Origin: CAYOHR01 sp964512145
GTDB lineage: Bacteria; Bacteroidota; Bacteroidia; Flavobacteriales_G; JALEGO01
Assembly (NCBI GenBank): GCA_964512145.1
Contig: CAZEIM010000036.1
Location: 1-28,163, forward strand
Direction: 5' to 3'
DNA: 28,163 bases
The notes beneath the pieces were generated by a model, which made no database searches, had not been told where the DNA came from, and saw only the letters and a program-made list of their open reading frames with translations. Positions within the stretch are counted from its first letter, which is position 1; each line of letters begins with the position of its first letter. The position numbers and the translations under genes are program-made. Below are positions 24,771 through 28,163 of this stretch, piece by piece.

Positions 24771-25960
24771 ATAATGATAGATCTATTTTTCTGACTATGC
24801 ATAGACTCTTTAATTAAAGGATTTTTGAGCTTTTCCGATGCCTTTTTTAGTGTTTCATCTATTTTTGCAAAGCAAACACGTATGAACTTTTTTTGAGGCG
24901 AATAGGCATAATAAAATGGAGATAAAGGGATGGTAGAAATGTTATATTCTTTTACTAATTCTTCCGTAAACGCTATGTCATCGAGGTTAGATATAGCATC
25001 GTACGATAATAACTGAAAATAGGTTCCTTCGGTGGGAGTATAGGTAAATGCACTATTTTTAATTTGTTCTAAAAAGGCATTTCTCTTTTGCTCATACATG
25101 GCTGAAATACTATGGTATTGATCGTATGTGCTCATATATTCTGCAAAGGCCAATTGAACAGGATGGTTACCACTAAAAACATTAAATTGATGTACTTTTC
25201 TGAATTCTTCCGTTAAGGAAGGAGAAGCTAAAACATACCCGGTTTTCCAACCGGTAACATGGAATGTTTTTCCAAAGGAATAAACCGATATGGTTTTATT
25301 GCGAAGTTCAGGATGGGTAAATGTGGGCACAAATACATTTCTATCAAATACTATATGCTCATATACTTCATCGCTTAATAAAAATAGTTGTGGAAATGGT
25401 TTAATAATATCCGCTAATGTTTCAATATCTTCTTTAGAAAACACTTTTCCGCATGGGTTATGAGGGTTGTTAAATATGATTAAACGAGTACGTGTGTTTA
25501 TTTTTTCTTTTAGCATATCCCAAGGTATGTTAAAATTATTTTCTTCCATTAATGGTATTTCTATTACGGTAGCTTGATTAAGCAAAATAGACGGCACATA
25601 GCTATCGTATGCCGGAGTAAATACAATTACTTCATCGCCCGGGTGAACAAATGCACAAATAGCCGAAAAAATAGCTTGCGTTGCTCCCGATGTAATCGTA
25701 ATTTCATTGGCCGGATTAAAATATGTACCATAAAGTTTTTCTGTTTTTTTGGAAATTTCGTTTCGGAGTGGTAAAGCTCCGGGCATAGGAGCGTATTGAT
25801 TATATCCTTTTTTTGAATAAGAAAACACCAATTCGGGAAGTAGGGGGTCAATTTCAAAATCAGGAAATCCTTGAGCTACATTTATAGCATTATACTCTTG
25901 AGCCAGAGCAGTCATTTTACTAAATATACTGGTTCCAGTGTTGGGTAATTTACTCATCAT
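24767..25960 (-). CDS. PLP-dependent class I/II aminotransferase (methionine/kynurenine aminotransferase-like, YbdL group)
   Basis: Transfers an amino group between an amino acid (Met, aromatic or kynurenine in related enzymes) and a 2-oxo acid. In the 397 residues: NVAQGFPDFE (27-36), SGATQAIFSA (91-100), NPHNPCG (165-171), LSDEVYEHIVFD with D197 and Y200 for the cofactor ring, and the Schiff-base lysine K231 in SFGKTFHVTGWKTGY. A C-terminal Arg in KKFIRVCFAK should hold the substrate carboxylate. Two adjacent ATGs (25960 and 25957) are possible starts. It lies 9 bp after an exported-protein gene on the same strand and so is probably cotranscribed. The family is certain, the exact substrate is not. 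Confidence 0.9.
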   Translation of the reverse strand: MMSKLPNTGTSIFSKMTALAQEYNAINVAQGFPDFEIDPLLPELVFSYSKKGYNQYAPMPGALPLRNEISKKTEKLYGTYFNPANEITITSGATQAIFSAICAFVHPGDEVIVFTPAYDSYVPSILLNQATVIEIPLMEENNFNIPWDMLKEKINTRTRLIIFNNPHNPCGKVFSKEDIETLADIIKPFPQLFLLSDEVYEHIVFDRNVFVPTFTHPELRNKTISVYSFGKTFHVTGWKTGYVLASPSLTEEFRKVHQFNVFSGNHPVQLAFAEYMSTYDQYHSISAMYEQKRNAFLEQIKNSAFTYTPTEGTYFQLLSYDAISNLDDIAFTEELVKEYNISTIPLSPFYYAYSPQKKFIRVCFAKIDETLKKASEKLKNPLIKESMHSQKNRSIII

Positions 25961-25969
25961 ATGCTTGTG

Positions 25970-26761
25970 TTATTTATTAAATCCATCCGGCCTCATTCCA
26001 TCAATCATTCCGGGAGCAAAAACAGGCGGACATTCATCTTTTGCTTCTCGCAGCCACATAAATCGAACCGAAAAAATAATAGGTTGATACCAACTATTAA
26101 AATATGGATGTACAGACCAAGGTGTGTTAAATAAAAGTCCTATTAAGGGCGTTTCTACCGAAGGAATAATCATAAATTTTTTACTGGCCAATAATCCAAC
26201 CGAAAATTTATAATGTATGTTCACCTCTATATTTCCATTAGGTACAGTTTCTGAAATTCCGGAAGAAGGAGAATATTGTTGAGAAAATCTATAATCAGCA
26301 TTAACACCTAATGAGTTTTGGATAAACCATGGATTAGATAGTTCTATCACATTATGTAGGTTAAAAAACCCAAGAATGTACTGGTCTTTAAATGATCCTT
26401 GTCCATGCGTTAATTCACTTTCAAAATGTTCTTTTCCTCGCAAGCTTTTATATGCCACCCCAAAATCCATATATCTGAAAAGACCCGGATATTTAAATAA
26501 TTTATACATACCGGCATCTAAGTATAAACCTAAAGATCCTTTTGCATTAAAAGTATAGGTTTGATTTTGTAAGGTTTTATCGTGCGAACCCGGTTTTGGA
26601 AACATATACGTTAAACCGGGGGATATAAACCACCCCCATGGTTTGTATTTAGTTACTTCCGGAAAAAAAGAATTTCCTTTTCGGTAATAATTATTAAAGT
26701 TTTGAGCAATACCATTTTGTAATGCAAAAAAATATAAGTAAAGTATTATTATTCCTCTCAT
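25970..26761 (-). CDS. Exported protein, probable outer-membrane beta-barrel, function unknown
   Basis: Protein of 263 residues with a signal peptide (hydrophobic core about 3-17, cleavage after GIAQ at about 20). The mature part has many aromatic, alternating strands (WGWFISPGLTYMF, SLGLYLDAGMYKLF, YMDFGVAYKSL, VNADYRFSQQY, NIHYKFSVGLLA, PIIFSVRFMW), as in small Bacteroidota outer-membrane barrels. No catalytic motif is visible. It is the first gene of a two-gene unit with the aminotransferase; no clear -7 box is seen upstream. I do not recognise a named family. Confidence 0.7.
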   Translation of the reverse strand: MRGIIILYLYFFALQNGIAQNFNNYYRKGNSFFPEVTKYKPWGWFISPGLTYMFPKPGSHDKTLQNQTYTFNAKGSLGLYLDAGMYKLFKYPGLFRYMDFGVAYKSLRGKEHFESELTHGQGSFKDQYILGFFNLHNVIELSNPWFIQNSLGVNADYRFSQQYSPSSGISETVPNGNIEVNIHYKFSVGLLASKKFMIIPSVETPLIGLLFNTPWSVHPYFNSWYQPIIFSVRFMWLREAKDECPPVFAPGMIDGMRPDGFNK

Positions 26762-27218
26762 AAATATAAAAGTATTAATTATAAATAAATTTTAATATAT
26801 ACATTTAAAAAAACACTCTTTGGGAATAAAAAACTCTTATACATTAAGAGGTGTTATTTTGAGTAGTAAGGACAGCATTAGAATTCGTGACAAAACAAAA
26901 AATATTTTTACTAGATTTTATCACATATATTTGATATGTTAAATCAATGGTTTTATAAAGGGGGGGGGGTTATGATTAAAACCCATCTAATTTTACATCA
27001 TTGAAAAATAATAGTAATTATTATATATTTTGAAATACAAAAATTTAGAAGTTAAAAACATGGCAGATATAAACAATTTTAGAATTTTATACTAAGTAAA
27101 GTGTTAAATTATACAACCCTAAATAAAATTTTGTAGATTTATTGAAAATAAAAGTATTACTTTTATACAATCGTTGTACAATATTTAGTCGAAGCACCTT
27201 CATAATTACACTTAAATA
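26762..27218. other. Long AT-rich intergenic region
   Basis: 457 bp between divergent genes. It holds a perfect small hairpin (CTCTTA 26834-26839 and TAAGAG 26845-26850), an isolated TATATTTG promoter-like box at 26926-26933, a run of ten G at 26960-26969, and a short inverted repeat TACAATCGTTGTA near 27166-27178. No convincing gene, tRNA or known RNA was found. A 22-codon frame at 26936-27004 spans the G run but is not supported as a gene. Confidence 0.6.
26960..26969. repeat. Homopolymer run of ten G
   Basis: Ten consecutive G in DNA of roughly a quarter to a third GC. Such tracts are slippage-prone. It lies 27 bases after a TATATTTG box and about 250 bases before the next gene on the plus strand. 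Confidence 0.95.
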
Positions 27219-28100
27219 ATGCATTTTTTTCAGATTACATGTATAATAGCATTATTGTTTAGTCAATCGCTTTTTTCTCAAGTAAATTATAGTGGTTTTT
27301 GGATTAGTCAAAATGTAGATTATGAGTATTTGCAAAATAATCGAAAATTAAAAGATTCCATAGCAAACAGTTATTCGGAAAGATCTCTGTCTTCATATGA
27401 AATACTCTCAAAATCATGCGTAGCCCTAAAAGACCCTACAACACATGATTTTTTTGATAATTGGTATGATTTTTTTGTTTTAGAATTTAATAATAATGAA
27501 TTATTTATTCATCCTTTAAGATCTACAAATGTAATTAAGTTATTAAAATCTAATAAATACCCGAATGCATTTACAAATGATTCAATTATCCTTAAATCAA
27601 AAATAGATCCAAACTCTCGCCTTTTTCCAAAAAAACAAGAACAAGGTATTCATGTAGAAATAGATTTAATTAGTGATTCTGTAATGACTTTAAAGTCTGG
27701 AGATGCAGGTGATAACAGGAAATTTATTGAATTAAAGAAACTAAAAAAAGGCATTTTTACTATTTCCGATATTGAAAAACTTAAGAAAATAATTATTTTT
27801 AACAAATGGGAATGGATTGAGGATAAACAAAAAACAGCTGATGTATATTTTAAAAATAATTTATTATGTGATCATTCTTTTTATCAACAATCTACTGTAC
27901 CTTGGAATATTATTTTACTAAATGGAAACATTATTATGACTGTTCAAGAATATGCTGAGGCAGGATCCTTGACTATATTAATTGATAATTTTAGCACACA
28001 AGAAATTGTAGCTAGATTTAAAAGTAATATGTTTATGGTAAAATATGAAGATGAAGATGAATTTATTCCTAGAAATGTGATATTGAAAAGAGTGAACTAA
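27219..28100 (+). CDS. Exported protein of unknown function, possibly two lipocalin-like units
   Basis: Protein of 293 residues with a signal peptide ending at about LFSQ (21). The mature protein is beta-rich. The first part starts YSGFW and closes with DSVMTLKSG and FIELKKLKK (to about 178); a second begins near NKWEWIED (about 193) and closes with VILKRVN at the C-terminus. This spacing of a Trp-containing first strand and a final Lys-rich strand recalls Bacteroidota lipocalin-like domains, but the resemblance is faint. The DNA is much more AT-rich than the housekeeping genes. It lies between the G10 tract and the end of a group II intron, so it may belong to an acquired segment. No known family recognised with certainty. 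Confidence 0.7.
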   Translation: MHFFQITCIIALLFSQSLFSQVNYSGFWISQNVDYEYLQNNRKLKDSIANSYSERSLSSYEILSKSCVALKDPTTHDFFDNWYDFFVLEFNNNELFIHPLRSTNVIKLLKSNKYPNAFTNDSIILKSKIDPNSRLFPKKQEQGIHVEIDLISDSVMTLKSGDAGDNRKFIELKKLKKGIFTISDIEKLKKIIIFNKWEWIEDKQKTADVYFKNNLLCDHSFYQQSTVPWNIILLNGNIIMTVQEYAEAGSLTILIDNFSTQEIVARFKSNMFMVKYEDEDEFIPRNVILKRVN

Positions 28101-28110
28101 ACATTGTACA

Positions 28111-28163
28111 ATCGAGTAGACGGCCCTAACCATTGATATATTAGGGTGCGCCTCTCACACCAC
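28111..28163 (-). mobile_element. 3' end of a group II intron (domain VI and the edge of domain V), partial
   Basis: On the minus strand the sequence begins GTGGTGTGAGAGG, a common domain V/VI junction, and then folds as domain VI. GAG pairs with CTC, then A, G, G, C, G pair with T, C, T, G, C, leaving one unpaired A at 28117. A distal hairpin follows, CCCTAA/TTAGGG (plus-strand 28141-28146 and 28124-28129). The bulged A is six bases from CGAT, a proper AY-type 3' end at 28111, as expected for the lariat branch point. The intron body and any reverse transcriptase gene lie beyond the window. Confidence 0.78.

Noticed and set aside
26834..26850. Perfect hairpin CTCTTA-TACAT-TAAGAG
   Set aside because: It sits between divergent genes, so no transcript needs to end there; the stem is short and AT-rich, so I do not call a terminator or RNA.
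26936..27004. 22-codon frame across the G tract as a real peptide gene
   Set aside because: Too short and composed of low-complexity sequence; mentioned only in relation to the tract.
1..28163. tRNA, rRNA, riboswitch or insertion-sequence genes
   Set aside because: I looked for cloverleaf ends, conserved rRNA strings and transposase-like proteins and saw none, apart from the partial intron at the right edge.

Overview
The window reads as chromosomal DNA of a type IX secretion (T9SS) bearing member of the Bacteroidota. The evidence is two very large T9SS cargo proteins with the two different C-terminal sorting domains, a PorP/SprF-family protein, SprB-type and PKD repeats, the neighbours ftsX / DUF3098 / uppP / truB, and many start codons preceded by the Bacteroidota -7 promoter box TAnnTTTG instead of a Shine-Dalgarno run. 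The DNA is AT-rich. A species cannot be named from the sequence alone.

Layout. (1) 32-4625, minus strand: a tightly packed surface-polysaccharide operon, read from right to left: SDR sugar epimerase, SAM methyltransferase, GT-C membrane glycosyltransferase, membrane acyltransferase. (2) 4626-4703: a short divergent control region with a -7 box in each direction. (3) 4704-9501, plus strand: a fused methyltransferase-like/GT2 protein, then a 1117-residue type A T9SS cargo. (4) 9634-14849: a 1400-residue type B T9SS cargo whose stop codon overlaps the start of its PorP/SprF-like partner. (5) 14918-24770: housekeeping genes: proS, a bacilliredoxin, holB (minus), ftsX, DUF3098, uppP, truB, a small exported protein, a SiaC-like regulator, an LD-carboxypeptidase (minus) and metG. 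(6) 24767-26761, minus: an exported barrel-like protein followed by an aminotransferase. (7) 26762-28163: a very AT-rich end with a run of ten G, an exported protein of unknown function, and the 3' end of a group II intron whose body lies outside the window.

How it fits together. The left third builds or decorates a surface glycan and secretes very large adhesin-like proteins through T9SS. The middle is core translation, replication, division and envelope metabolism.

Main points for a second look: an abrupt base-composition change inside the first cargo gene, exactly at a domain boundary near 7441-7465; a complete group II intron domain VI at the right edge; an SDR epimerase with Phe in place of the catalytic Tyr; a GT2 enzyme with a decayed methyltransferase domain; a G10 tract in AT-rich DNA; and a SiaC-like switch protein without its kinase or phosphatase nearby. 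I did not find a clear new defence or mobile system. The best candidate for something not yet described is the recombining glycan/adhesin boundary.
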